This document shows, one piece after another, positions 26,421 through 35,533 of a DNA stretch of 64,000 bases. This DNA is from Ciceribacter lividus (GTDB lineage Bacteria; Pseudomonadota; Alphaproteobacteria; Rhizobiales; Rhizobiaceae), in contig NZ_QPIX01000013.1 of the NCBI RefSeq assembly GCF_003337715.1, positions 41,592 to 105,591 of the forward strand. Reading direction: 5' to 3'. A program made the position numbers and the translations under genes. Position 1 is the stretch's first letter, and every line of letters starts with the position of its first letter. The notes beneath the pieces were generated by a model, which had not been told where the DNA came from, made no database searches, and saw only the letters and a list, made by a program, of their open reading frames with translations.

Positions 26421-27242
26421 ATGGATTTCGTTCTGCTCTTCGTCTTCCTGGCCGCAACGGGCGCCTTGTCCGGCCTGGTCGCCGGCCTGCTCGGGATCGG
26501 CGGTGGAGTCGTCCTGGTACCGGCCCTCTATTATGTCTTCGAGTTCCTCGGCTATGAGAGCGACCGCCTGATGCAGGTCTGTGTCGCAACCTCCAGCGGC
26601 ACCATCATCTTCAATTCGGCACGCTCGGTTCTGATGCATCATCGCCGCGGCGCGGTCGACTGGTCCGTGCTGAAGCGCTGGGGGCCGGCAATTTCTATCG
26701 GCGCGCTGGCCGGAGTGGCCGGTGCCGCTTCGCTGCGCTCGGCCAATCTCTCGGTGATCTTCGGGGTGATCGGCTTGCTGCTCGGGCTCTACATGCTGAT
26801 CAGCCGAACCTATTGGAAACTGTCTGACACCCTGCCGGGCCGGATGCTGGCCAGCATCTACGGTCTGGTCATCGGCTTTTTCTCGGCGATGATGGGCATC
26901 GGCGGCGGCTCCTTCGGTGTGCCGGCAATGACGCTCTACGGCATGCCGGTGCAGAAGGCGGTGGCCACGTCCTCGGGCCTCGGGCTGCTGATCTCGGTGC
27001 CGTCCTTTATAGGTTTTCTGATTGCCGGCTGGGGGCTTCCCGGTCTTCCGCCCTACACGATCGGTTTCGTCAATCTGCCGGCTTTGGTCGCCATCGTCGC
27101 CATCTCGATGACCACGGTCTCGCTCGGGGTCCGGCTGGCGCATTACCTTCCAGCCGCAATGCTCAAGCGGATTTTCGCCGTGTTCATCTTACTGATGGCT
27201 CTCAATATGCTGATCAAGGGGCTTGGCGCTCTCTCGACGTGA
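26421..27242 (+). CDS. TauE/SafE-family membrane exporter
   Basis: This 273-residue integral membrane protein has the two TauE/SafE half repeats: GALSGLVAGLLGIGGGVVLVPALYY near the N-terminus and GFFSAMMGIGGGSFGVPAMTLYGMPVQKAVATSSG in the second half, separated by further hydrophobic segments. Members move anions such as sulfite, sulfoacetate or taurine-derived products across the inner membrane. It is four bases after the peptidase gene. A role in exporting a product of the operon is inferred. Confidence 0.88.
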   Translation: MDFVLLFVFLAATGALSGLVAGLLGIGGGVVLVPALYYVFEFLGYESDRLMQVCVATSSGTIIFNSARSVLMHHRRGAVDWSVLKRWGPAISIGALAGVAGAASLRSANLSVIFGVIGLLLGLYMLISRTYWKLSDTLPGRMLASIYGLVIGFFSAMMGIGGGSFGVPAMTLYGMPVQKAVATSSGLGLLISVPSFIGFLIAGWGLPGLPPYTIGFVNLPALVAIVAISMTTVSLGVRLAHYLPAAMLKRIFAVFILLMALNMLIKGLGALST

Positions 27243-27255
27243 AAAAGGTATCGCC

Positions 27256-28752
27256 ATGAGCAAGACCCATCCTGCCGATCTCGATGCGATGGACGCACGC
27301 CGGCTGATCGGGCTGCGCCGCCTGTCGCCGGTCGAACTGGCCGAGGCCTGTATCGAGCGCGTGACGCAGCTCAATCCTGCGGTCAATGCCGTGGTGGCGC
27401 AGGATTTCGACCGGGTCCTCGCCGAGGCGCGCCAGGCCGAGCAGAGCGTGATGCGCCATGAGGCGCTCGGTCCGCTGCATGGCCTGCCCTTCGGGGTCAA
27501 GGACATGATCGACGTCCAGGGTCTGCCGACCACGTTCGGCTCGGAGATCTTTCGCGACAATATCGCGGTAAAGGACGATGCCATTGTTGCCGCTATGCGT
27601 CGGGCCGGCGCCATTCCCATTGGCAAGACCAACAATCCGGACTGGAGCGCCGGCGGCAATACCCGCAACGCCGTCTATGGCGTTACGGCCAATCCCCATG
27701 ACACGACGAAAAGCGCAGCCGGCTCGTCGGGCGGTTCGGCAGCCCTTCTGGCGGCCCGCATGGCACCCTTGGCCACCGGTTCGGATACGGGCGGCAGCCT
27801 GCGCAACCCGGCGGCTTTCTGCGGTGTCGTCGGCTTCCGCCCGTCGCCCGGTGTTGTTCCCGGCGATACGCGCGCCATGGCGTTGATGCATCTTTCGACC
27901 AGCGGGCCGATGGGGCGCAGCGTCGCCGATGTGGCGCTGATGCTGTCGGTCATGGCGCGGCCGGATCGCCTCGACCCCTATACCGTGGTCATAGACGGGC
28001 AGACGCCGTGGCAGGCCGATCGCTTCGGCCAGGGCCGGCGCCCGGATCTGGCAACTCTGCGGATCGCGGTGACCGAGGATTTTGGCTTTGCGCCGACATC
28101 AAGGGTGATCCGCGAGGCTTTTGGCCGGGTGGTGGCGCGGCTGTCCGACCATCTCGGCAGGGTCGAGCAGACCCATCCCGCTTGCACCGATGCCGATCGC
28201 ATCTTTTCCGTACTTCGCGGCGTGATGTTTCTCGGCCTGCACCACACGCTGCTGCAAACCCACCCCGACAAGATCGGCCCGAACGTCCGCGCCAATGTCG
28301 AGGAGGGTCTAAGCTATGGCCCGCTCGATATCGCCGATGCGCTGGTGAAACAGGGCCGGTTCTATCGCGACTGGCAACGATTTTTCGAAGGCCATGACTA
28401 CGTCCTTTGCCCGGCCGTGACCATCAGCCCGCGCGACTGGCACGAGCTTTATCCGACCGAGATCGACGGGCAACCGACGAAAAACTACTATCACTGGCTG
28501 GCCATGGCCTATGCCTCGACGCTGGCCGGCCATCCGTCGATCACCATCCCCGTCGGCCGAGACGCGCTCGGCATGCCCTTCGGGCTGCAGATCGTCGGCC
28601 GCCGGCATGATGACGCCGGCGTGCTGCAGGTGGCGACCGTGATCGAGGAGATCTTTGCGGGCGACCCTGTTCTTGGGGTTCCCATGATTGATTTGGAGAC
28701 GCTGAAGACGGCTCCGAGACTGGCCGACTGCGAAGGCTTCATGGGCTTTTAA
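27256..28752 (+). CDS. Amidase (amidase signature family)
   Basis: This 498-residue amidase-signature hydrolase has the catalytic Lys in LPFGVKDMIDVQGLPTTFGS, the glycine-serine region KSAAGSSGGSAALLAARMAPLATGSDTGGSLRNPAAFCG with both catalytic serines, and the PGVVPGDTRAM stretch typical of the family. It should hydrolyse a linear amide to acid and ammonia. The ATG at 27256 has AAAAAGGT upstream; the frame extends to 27223 without a better site. It is the last gene of the peptide operon. An IS256 element begins two bases after its stop codon. Confidence 0.9.
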   Translation: MSKTHPADLDAMDARRLIGLRRLSPVELAEACIERVTQLNPAVNAVVAQDFDRVLAEARQAEQSVMRHEALGPLHGLPFGVKDMIDVQGLPTTFGSEIFRDNIAVKDDAIVAAMRRAGAIPIGKTNNPDWSAGGNTRNAVYGVTANPHDTTKSAAGSSGGSAALLAARMAPLATGSDTGGSLRNPAAFCGVVGFRPSPGVVPGDTRAMALMHLSTSGPMGRSVADVALMLSVMARPDRLDPYTVVIDGQTPWQADRFGQGRRPDLATLRIAVTEDFGFAPTSRVIREAFGRVVARLSDHLGRVEQTHPACTDADRIFSVLRGVMFLGLHHTLLQTHPDKIGPNVRANVEEGLSYGPLDIADALVKQGRFYRDWQRFFEGHDYVLCPAVTISPRDWHELYPTEIDGQPTKNYYHWLAMAYASTLAGHPSITIPVGRDALGMPFGLQIVGRRHDDAGVLQVATVIEEIFAGDPVLGVPMIDLETLKTAPRLADCEGFMGF

Positions 28753-28753
28753 C

Positions 28754-30125
28754 GACCGTGTCCCATTGCGTGGTGTAGCTTCGGCAATCGCCGTGCCTTC
28801 CGGACAGAGCCGGGAATGGATCAGCTTGCCGCTGGCAGACTGATGAGCGGTTCATCGCTCATTTGGTTGATGGTTTCCAGTGTCATGTAGCGGGATCGTT
28901 GGACGGCCTACTCGTCATTCTGTTCGAGCAGCAGTGCACCAACCAGTCTGACGATAGCGTCGTCGTTGGGAAAGATGCCGACGACCTCTGTGCGCCGCTT
29001 GATTTCGCCGTTGAGACGCTCGATTGGATTGGTGCTGTGAAGTTTTGCCCAATGCTGTCTGGGAAAGGTCATGTAGGCGAGCACGTCTTGCTCGGCGCTG
29101 TCCATGAGACTGGCGAGCTTCGGCACCTTCGGCCTGATCTGGTCGGCGACATTGCGCCATTGGGTGCTTGCAGCCTCCGGTGTATCCTGGGCAAAGGCCG
29201 TGGCGATGAAGGCGGAGACAGCCCGGCGTCCGCTCTTTCCAGCATGGGCCAGCGCACTGCGCATAAAGTGGACACGGCACCTCTGCCAGGTGGCGGAGAG
29301 CACCTTCGACACGGCTGCCTTGATGCCCTCATGCGCATCGGAGACGACGAGCTTGACGCAGCGCAGTCCCCGTCTGGTCAGCTTTCGAAGAAACTCAGTC
29401 CAGATCGCTTCGGCCTCTGATGTGCCGATTTCCATGCCAAGCACCTCGCGTCGACCGTCGGTGTTCACGCCCACCGCAATGATGACCGCGACAGAGACGA
29501 CACGGCCACCGCGCCGGACCTTGAGATAGGTCGCGTCGATCCAGAGGTAGGGCCATTCCCCCTCGATGGGCCTGTCGAGAAAGGCTTTCACCTTCTCGTC
29601 GATCTCTTCGCAGAGCCGGGACACCTGGCTCTTGGAGATGCCGCTCATGCCCATGGCCTTGACCAGATCATCGACCGAGCGGGTCGAAACGCCCTGGATA
29701 TAGGCTTCCTGGATCACCGCCGTCAGGGCCTTCTCGGCCATCCGGCGTGGCTCAAGAAAGCTCGGGAAATAGCTGCCTGTGCGCAACTTCGGAATGCGCA
29801 GCTCGACGGTGCCCGCCCGTGTCTCCCAGTCCCTCAGTCCCTGTCGCGATAGCCGTTGCGCTGGGCAAGCCGGAACGCGTTCTTCTCGCCATAGCCCGCG
29901 CCGGTCTTCGTGCCGACCTCCAGCGCCATCCGCTTCTCGGCAGCAAAGCCGATCATATCCCGCAGCAAATCAGCGTCGGCGCTCTTCTCAACGAGTGAGC
30001 GCAGGTTCATCATGTCGTCGGTCATCGGTGATCTTTCCATAAGGCTGGTCTTGAACAACCCGACCCTACCGGAAAAACACTGGTGATCACCGCTACCCTG
30101 CTACACCACGCCTTGGGACACGATC
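28754..30125 (-). mobile_element. IS256-family insertion sequence
   Basis: Terminal inverted repeats of about 26 bp flank the element: left 28754-28779 and right 30100-30125, sharing GTGTCCCA at the outer end and GCGTGGTGTAGC at the inner end, with three mismatches in total. The transposase inside is frameshifted. I see no flanking target duplication, which suggests later rearrangement. The left end begins two bases after the amidase stop; the right end abuts what looks like a serine-recombinase scrap. Confidence 0.85.
28908..30025 (-). pseudogene. IS256-family transposase, broken by an 8-bp tandem duplication
   Basis: The N-terminal frame ([20 protein letters not shown] to [13 protein letters not shown]) stops at a TGA. 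The rest continues in another frame from [20 protein letters not shown], with the DDE core DGEW-like [34 protein letters not shown] and [20 protein letters not shown]. The cause is visible: CAGTCCCT is exactly duplicated at 29827-29842 (plus strand). Removing one copy restores the expected [20 protein letters not shown] reading. Confidence 0.85.
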
Positions 30126-30238
30126 CGGCTCTGCAATGCTCATTCCGAGGAGGCCAACAACATCCGGCGCATCTTCCGGGAATTCACCGTCGGCAAGAAC
30201 CCCGGCCCAGCGCTGATCTGCGTATGGATGAGATAGAA
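30126..30238 (+). pseudogene. Serine-recombinase-domain scrap
   Basis: A short open stretch next to the IS256 right end reads NAHSEEANNIRRIFREFTVG followed by KNPGPALICVWMR and a stop. The E-E-A-x-x-I-R-R-I-F-R-E-F-x-x-G-K pattern matches the Recombinase domain of large serine recombinases. It has no start and no catalytic domain. The call is tentative. Confidence 0.4.
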
Positions 30239-30241
30239 CGA

Positions 30242-30265
30242 CGACGCGGCGAAATCGCCGCGTCG
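30242..30265 (-). terminator. Hairpin downstream of the sugar ABC/SDR operon
   Basis: An 11-bp perfect stem (CGACGCGGCGA, 2-base loop, TCGCCGCGTCG) lies 34 bases after the SDR stop codon. The following coding-strand bases are only moderately T-rich. It is probably the operon's transcription end. Confidence 0.5.
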
Positions 30266-30298
30266 CTTCACTTTAACCAGGCTGCGCTAGGGTCGTGC

Positions 30299-31069
30299 TC
30301 AGGTGGGCTGAAGACGAAAATCGGCGCCTTCCGGCAGAAGCTGCCCGCCATCGACGACAATGGTTGTTCCGGTGACATAGCTGGCGTCATCGGAGGCCAG
30401 GAACAGGAAGGCATTGGCGACGTCGCGGGGCGAGCCGAGGCGGGCGAGCGGAATGGCGTCCTCCATGTTCTGGATGAACGCGGCGCTACGATGCAACTGG
30501 ATTGCTTCGGTAAGGATATTTCCCGGCTCGACACCGTTGACATTGATGCCATAGGCGGAAAATTCCAGCGCCGCGGAACGGATGAAGCCATTGATGCCGG
30601 CCTTGCTTGCCGCATAATGGCCGTGGCCGGGGCTGGTGACATGCGGGCCGGTAATCGACGAGGTGAAGAGAATGCGGCCGGAGCCCTGCCTCTTCATCGG
30701 CGTAAGGGCCGCGCGCGCCGCATTGAAACATCCGCGAAGGTTGATGGCCATGACCTGGTCCCAGTCCTCCGGTTCGGTGTTCTCGATCAGCTGCCACGGA
30801 TAGATGCCGGCATTCTGGACGATGACGTCGAGCCTGCCATGGCGCTCCACCGCGAAGGCGACGGCCGCCACCGCATCATCCATCCTGGAAATATCGGTGC
30901 GGATGAAGTCGGCGCCGATCTCATCGGCGGCCCGTTGGCCCTCGTTGGCGTCGAAATCGGCTATGACGATCCTGGCTCCTTCCTCCTTGAAGCGCAGGGC
31001 GACCGCCTTGCCGATACCGCGCGATGCGCCGATAACCAGCGCTATCTTGTCTTTCAATCTGTCTGTCAT
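30299..31069 (-). CDS. Short-chain dehydrogenase/reductase (SDR)
   Basis: This 256-residue classical SDR has the cofactor motif ALVIGASRGIGKAVAL (residues 10-25), D at the end of strand 2 (IVIADFDA, suggesting NAD preference), NAG in VIVQNAGIYPW, the catalytic Ser in ILFTSSITG and the Tyr-x-x-x-Lys in GHYAASKAGINGF. It probably oxidises a sugar or polyol hydroxyl. It is the last gene of the ribose-type ABC operon, and its start overlaps the permease stop (ATGA), so it most likely acts on the imported sugar. Confidence 0.9.
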   Translation of the reverse strand: MTDRLKDKIALVIGASRGIGKAVALRFKEEGARIVIADFDANEGQRAADEIGADFIRTDISRMDDAVAAVAFAVERHGRLDVIVQNAGIYPWQLIENTEPEDWDQVMAINLRGCFNAARAALTPMKRQGSGRILFTSSITGPHVTSPGHGHYAASKAGINGFIRSAALEFSAYGINVNGVEPGNILTEAIQLHRSAAFIQNMEDAIPLARLGSPRDVANAFLFLASDDASYVTGTTIVVDGGQLLPEGADFRLQPT

Positions 31070-32061
31070 GCGAGCCTCTGACGGAGCCTTTGTTTGAACG
31101 TATCGAGAAGAACGGCTGCAAGCACCAGGAAGCCATGGATGACCTGCGTATAGTTCGCAGGCAGGCCCATCAGGTTGATCGCCGTGTTGATGGAGGAGAG
31201 CAGAAGCACGCCGGCATAGACCCCCGGCAGAGCGCCGACCCCGCCCTTCAGGCTGACACCGCCGATGACGACGGCCGCAAACGCGTTGAACAACAGCCCG
31301 GTGCCGAGATTGGCGGTTGCGCCCGACGTGCGGATAGCCAGAAGCCAGCCGGCGAGACCGGCGATGGCGCCGGCCATGATGAAGGCGATGATCAGGTTGC
31401 GGGTCACGCGAATGCCGGCGCGGAAGGTCGCCGTTTCATTGCCGCCGATCATGACAAGATGACGGCCGAACGGCGTCTTGGCCATCATGACCGAGAAGAT
31501 GAGGAAGCAGGCAATCGCGATCCAGGCCGACAACGGGATGCCGGCGAAACGCTCAATGGCGAACCAGCGGATGGTCGGGTCGAGATCCTGTGCGGAGCGG
31601 CCGCCGGAGACGGCAAGCACGATGCCGCGCACCCAGATGAAGGAGGCGAGCGTGATGATGAAAGCGTTCATCTTCAGCTTGACCACAAGAAAGCCGTTGA
31701 TAAGGCCGATCAGGGCGCCGATGGCGCAGGCCACCAGCAGCGACGCCGGGATCACCAGCCATGCGGGGGTGAGCTTGATGCCAAGTCCGATGCCGGCCGA
31801 GCAGAAGAGAATGCCGACCGCCATTGCCGACAGGGCTGCGACGGATTCGACAGAAAGGTCCATATGTCCGGTGATGATCACCAGTGCCAGACCGATCGAC
31901 ATCACACCGAGCACGCTGGATGCTTCGATGATGTTGGTGAAGATGCCGACCTGGAAATAGTTCGGGATCAGGGCCGAGAACAGCGCGAGAACCACGATGA
32001 GCATGAACCAGACGAGATTGTCCAGGGCGAATTCTAGAATATTGCGTGTACGAGGAGTCAT
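31066..32061 (-). CDS. Sugar ABC transporter permease (RbsC type)
   Basis: This 331-residue permease of the BPD_transp_2 family has many hydrophobic helices and the motifs SVLGVMSIGLALVIITGHMDLSVESVAALSAMAVGIL, INGFLVVKLKMNAFIITLASF and GGNETATFRAGIRVTRNLIIAFIMAGAIAGLAGWLLAIRTSGATANLGTGLLFNAFAAVVIGG. The ATG at 32061 (MTPRTRN) is more likely than the in-frame TTG at 32103. It forms the channel for the sugar-binding protein encoded just upstream. Confidence 0.9.
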   Translation of the reverse strand: MTPRTRNILEFALDNLVWFMLIVVLALFSALIPNYFQVGIFTNIIEASSVLGVMSIGLALVIITGHMDLSVESVAALSAMAVGILFCSAGIGLGIKLTPAWLVIPASLLVACAIGALIGLINGFLVVKLKMNAFIITLASFIWVRGIVLAVSGGRSAQDLDPTIRWFAIERFAGIPLSAWIAIACFLIFSVMMAKTPFGRHLVMIGGNETATFRAGIRVTRNLIIAFIMAGAIAGLAGWLLAIRTSGATANLGTGLLFNAFAAVVIGGVSLKGGVGALPGVYAGVLLLSSINTAINLMGLPANYTQVIHGFLVLAAVLLDTFKQRLRQRLA

Positions 32062-32125
32062 ACGGCCAATCCAGGTTTGAGGAGGTGGAGCCCCGGGATC
32101 CAAAAGACCCCGGGTGGAAGAGCCG

Positions 32126-33166
32126 TCACTTGACGGATTGGACAGTGCCTGTCGGCGGCTTCAGGTTGCCCCAGAAGGCCGGATTGTCGACATTTTCCTT
32201 GGTGATTGCCGAACCCGGAATCTTGATGTTCGGTCCCCAGGCTTCATTCGTCACGACGCCCTTCAGGCCGAGAACGTCATACTCACCTGGCTTGATTTCC
32301 TGTTTGGCGACGATCTTGTCCATGAACATGGTAACGGCGGCGGCTTGGGCGTAGAGCGGCTGCTCGACTTCGGCGTTGAGCCAACCCTTGCGGATCAGGT
32401 CGAGACCGACGGGAGCGCCGTTCGAGCTCATCATCATGATATCGCCGGGCTTTTTGCCGGCGGCCTCGAGCGAGGCGACAGCCGCGACTGACAGATGCGC
32501 CGCATGCAGGAAGATCAGGTCGATATCTGGATTGGCAAGTATCTGGTCGGAAACGATCGTTCCGGCATTGCTAGCTTCCCACTGCATGGCGGGTACCGAG
32601 ATAATGGTGACGCCGGGGAAGGCCTTCATCTTTTCCTCAAAACCCTTCTGGATATCGAGGGTGTAAGGATCACCGGGGTCGCCAAGCACCTGAAGGATCT
32701 TGCCCTTCACATCGCCCTTCCTGGACTTCAGCATCGCCTCGGCCTGATTGGCCGCGATATGGCCGATCTCGACCGTGCCGGCAACAGAAGTAAAGTCCGA
32801 GGGCGTGGCGGTGATCTGGCGGTCGAATTCCACCACCGGAATACCGGCGGCGCGCGCCGCCTCGATCGAGGGTTTCAAGGCGTTGAAGTCCACAGCAGCC
32901 AGGATGATGGCGGCGGGCTTCAAGGCGATGACATCGTTCATCTGGGATTGCTGTACGTCCGTCTTGTTATCGGCGTTCAGCGTCTGCATTTCATAGCCGA
33001 CCTGCTTGAGAAACATCTCCAGGGCGTTGACCGAACCCGTCTGGAATTCGTCCAGCAGGGTGGGTACGAGATAATAGACCTTGCCCTTCGTTTCCGCGGC
33101 CGCGGTGGTGATCATGGATAGGCCGAGCATCAGCACGCTCAGCAGCATCACGACAATTCGTTTCAT
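32126..33166 (-). CDS. Sugar ABC transporter periplasmic binding protein (RbsB-like)
   Basis: This is a 346-residue periplasmic binding protein (Peripla_BP_4). The signal peptide [20 protein letters not shown] is cleaved after TTAAA. The mature protein starts [67 protein letters not shown], the characteristic ribose/galactose-type fold, and has VVEFDRQI and [23 protein letters not shown]. It lies between the ATPase and permease genes. Which sugar it binds is not evident; the co-located SDR and ROK regulator fit a pentose, polyol or deoxy sugar. Confidence 0.9.
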   Translation of the reverse strand: MKRIVVMLLSVLMLGLSMITTAAAETKGKVYYLVPTLLDEFQTGSVNALEMFLKQVGYEMQTLNADNKTDVQQSQMNDVIALKPAAIILAAVDFNALKPSIEAARAAGIPVVEFDRQITATPSDFTSVAGTVEIGHIAANQAEAMLKSRKGDVKGKILQVLGDPGDPYTLDIQKGFEEKMKAFPGVTIISVPAMQWEASNAGTIVSDQILANPDIDLIFLHAAHLSVAAVASLEAAGKKPGDIMMMSSNGAPVGLDLIRKGWLNAEVEQPLYAQAAAVTMFMDKIVAKQEIKPGEYDVLGLKGVVTNEAWGPNIKIPGSAITKENVDNPAFWGNLKPPTGTVQSVK

Positions 33167-33202
33167 GTTGGTCTCTCCAGTTTGGGCCGGACCCCTACTT
33201 TG

Positions 33203-33970
33203 TTATTCGCTCGCCGGTCCGGCGCCGGCGAGTGTCTGCCCTGTGATCATCTCGATCACTGCATCCGGGCTGGTCTTGCTGCACTCGACATCCCCGGCAA
33301 CAACGCCGTGGCGGATGACGACAATGCGATCAGCGACCTGGAAGGCCTGCTGCATGATGTGTGTAATGATGACGACACCGATGCCCTGGCTGGCGACATG
33401 GCGGATCATGTCCAGGCCGCGCCGCGTCTGTTCGACGCCGAGCGCGGCAAAGGGTTCATCGAGCAGGACCAGCTTGCCACCCCAGTGGACGAAACGATTG
33501 AGCTCGATGGCCTGGCGCTGGCCGCCGGACAGATGCTCGACCTTGCCGCGCATGGAGGGAATGCGGGTGCCGGCGCTCGCCAGCGCCTTGCTGGTAATCT
33601 CTTCCATCGCGCGTTCGTTGAGAAACGGGATGCCCGCGATCTTGCGGGTGAGCTCGCGGCCCATAAAGAAATTGCCGACGACATCGACATTGGTGCAGAG
33701 CGACAGGTCTTGGTAGACCGTCTCGATGCCGTGAGCCTTGGCTTCGGCGGGAGTCTTGGCCTGGTATTCCTTGCCCTCGAATATCATGCGCCCGGAGGTT
33801 GCCTGCTGGCCTCCCGAGATGATTTTCACCAAGGTCGATTTTCCGGCACCGTTATCGCCGAGAAGAGCGACGACCTCACCCTTTCCGATCGAAAAGCTGA
33901 TGCCCTTGAGGGCTTCGATCGCGCCGTAGTTCATGCGAATATTGTCCAGGACGAGTAGTTTCTCGTTCAT
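33203..33970 (-). CDS. Sugar ABC transporter ATP-binding protein (single domain)
   Basis: This 255-residue ATPase has Walker A GDNGAGKST (about residues 38-46), signature HLSGGQRQAIELNR, Walker B LVLLDEPFAALG and a switch His in VVIITHIMQQ. Ribose-type ATPases are usually double-domain (about 500 residues); this one has a single domain, like the FrcA type, and probably works as a homodimer. Its start overlaps the ROK regulator stop by four bases. Confidence 0.92.
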   Translation of the reverse strand: MNEKLLVLDNIRMNYGAIEALKGISFSIGKGEVVALLGDNGAGKSTLVKIISGGQQATSGRMIFEGKEYQAKTPAEAKAHGIETVYQDLSLCTNVDVVGNFFMGRELTRKIAGIPFLNERAMEEITSKALASAGTRIPSMRGKVEHLSGGQRQAIELNRFVHWGGKLVLLDEPFAALGVEQTRRGLDMIRHVASQGIGVVIITHIMQQAFQVADRIVVIRHGVVAGDVECSKTSPDAVIEMITGQTLAGAGPASE

Positions 33971-35106
33971 TCGGAGTTCCCCTTTTCTGATGTTTCAAAC
34001 ATTTGCCCGAAACGCGGAGACAGCACGCCGAAAACAGCGAGCGCTGCTGCTCCCCGCAGCGCCGAGTGCTGGCAATCACTTGCCACGACGACGCGCGGCA
34101 GGGCGCGGTTGGCGCGGGCTGAAATCGATGTGTCGAGGCCGTCGACAAGGGTCGCCAGTTCGCGAACCAGAGGTTGGGGGGCCAGGCCGCCAAGCACGAT
34201 CGTTTCCGGGTCGAACAGGTTTTCGATCGTCCGCACCACATTGCGGAAGAAAGGAGCAATCTCCGCGACCCACTCCGCCTCGGGCAGACCACGGCGCTCG
34301 AAAGCCTCAAGCGATAGATAGCGCTCAAGGCAGCCGTGGTTGCCGCAGGGGCATGGCTCGCCATTGGGGACTGCGGGAATATGGCCGATTTCGCCGGCAT
34401 TGCCCCAGGCCCCACCCATGACTGAGCCGTCATGCATCATGGCGCCGCCCAGACCGACGCTGAAAAACAGGTAATAGTAGTTCGAAATCTGCTGGCCGAG
34501 GCCATAGAGCTGCTCGCCCAAAGCGGCAGCGGCCATGTCGTTCTCAATGAAGGCCGGCAGGCCGGTCGCGTCGGCCAGATGCTGCCTGATGTCGACATTC
34601 TTCCAGCCGGCCATGGTGGTGGAGCCCACGAAGCTCATCGATTCCACGTCGAAGGGGCCAGGCAGCGCCAGGCCTGCGCCGAACAGACGGCCGCAGCGGG
34701 GGCTGGCCTTCAGCGTGGCGACCATTTCCTTGATGAAGGCGAAGGCAGCATCCGGCATGGCGTTGACGACGGGGCGACGCAGGCTTTCCACCACATCGCC
34801 ACGAAGATTGACCAGCGCCGCCTCGATCCCGAGCGGGGTGACGTGGATGCCAACGGCGTGCCCTCCCTCCGGATTGATCGTCAGTGTCGAAGGCGGAATG
34901 CCGCGGCCCTCGGGCGCCTTCTGAACCGACAGGATCAGTCCCTGCTCCTCAAGCTCCCGAACGATCGTCGAGACGGTCTGCACGGTCAGGCCGACGCTCC
35001 GCGCGATCTCGCCACGGGTCGTGGGGCCGTGCAGACGGATCGATTCCAGCACGATCCGCCGATTATACGGCCTTCCCGTTTCCTGATTGGTTCCCCGTAA
35101 AGTCAT
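33967..35106 (-). CDS. ROK-family transcriptional regulator
   Basis: This 379-residue NagC/XylR-like repressor has an N-terminal winged HTH (RRIVLESIRLHGPTTRGEIARSVGLTVQTVSTIVRELEEQGLI), an ATPase-like ROK core beginning GIHVTPLGIEAALVNLRGDVV, and the zinc motif PCPCGNHGCLERYLS. The ADIEND-like FIENDMAAAALGEQLYG is also present. It heads the sugar operon, coupled to the ATPase, and probably represses it until the sugar or its phosphate is present. Confidence 0.9.
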   Translation of the reverse strand: MTLRGTNQETGRPYNRRIVLESIRLHGPTTRGEIARSVGLTVQTVSTIVRELEEQGLILSVQKAPEGRGIPPSTLTINPEGGHAVGIHVTPLGIEAALVNLRGDVVESLRRPVVNAMPDAAFAFIKEMVATLKASPRCGRLFGAGLALPGPFDVESMSFVGSTTMAGWKNVDIRQHLADATGLPAFIENDMAAAALGEQLYGLGQQISNYYYLFFSVGLGGAMMHDGSVMGGAWGNAGEIGHIPAVPNGEPCPCGNHGCLERYLSLEAFERRGLPEAEWVAEIAPFFRNVVRTIENLFDPETIVLGGLAPQPLVRELATLVDGLDTSISARANRALPRVVVASDCQHSALRGAAALAVFGVLSPRFGQMFETSEKGNSE

Positions 35107-35533
35107 GCCGAAAGCCTCCGAATGACAAAAGAGTGACAGCGGAATATTATTTAGTCAAATGGTTTTCAAAAAAGAATCTCGAACGCAAAGAGGGTGGTGC
35201 GGTTACGCCTGGGCTGGTCGGGCAAAGACGTGCGTCTTGCCATTCGCAACCAGTGAGCGAAGTGCGCGCGGCAATGACTGCCCTCCGCAGGGATCGGTTT
35301 CACTTCGTGAATGAGTGGGACGGCAGTCGCTGCGATCAGGGGACTGTGGATGAGACCCGAGGGTTTCCCCGGCCGCCTTCGGATCCCTTGCGCGATCGGA
35401 AGTTGTATGTGCGGCACGCGGCAAGGATCAGCGCCGGCGTTTTACCGGGCCGGTGTCGGGATTCTGTCGGATCCGGGAGACTTGTCGAACACCGGCGATG
35501 GCGGCATCAAAATTCCGGATCGGAGGTCGAGGG
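35107..35533. other. Intergenic region between the ROK regulator and aldose 1-epimerase genes
   Basis: This 427-base stretch holds no convincing gene on either strand. The part next to the ROK start (35107-35185) is AT-rich and likely contains the operon promoter. The remainder is GC-rich, with only short frames that resemble no family I know; it may be old gene debris. Confidence 0.5.

Noticed and set aside
35186..35533. Possible gene remnant between the ROK and epimerase genes
   Set aside because: Several short frames exist but none gives a recognisable motif, so I list the region only as intergenic.
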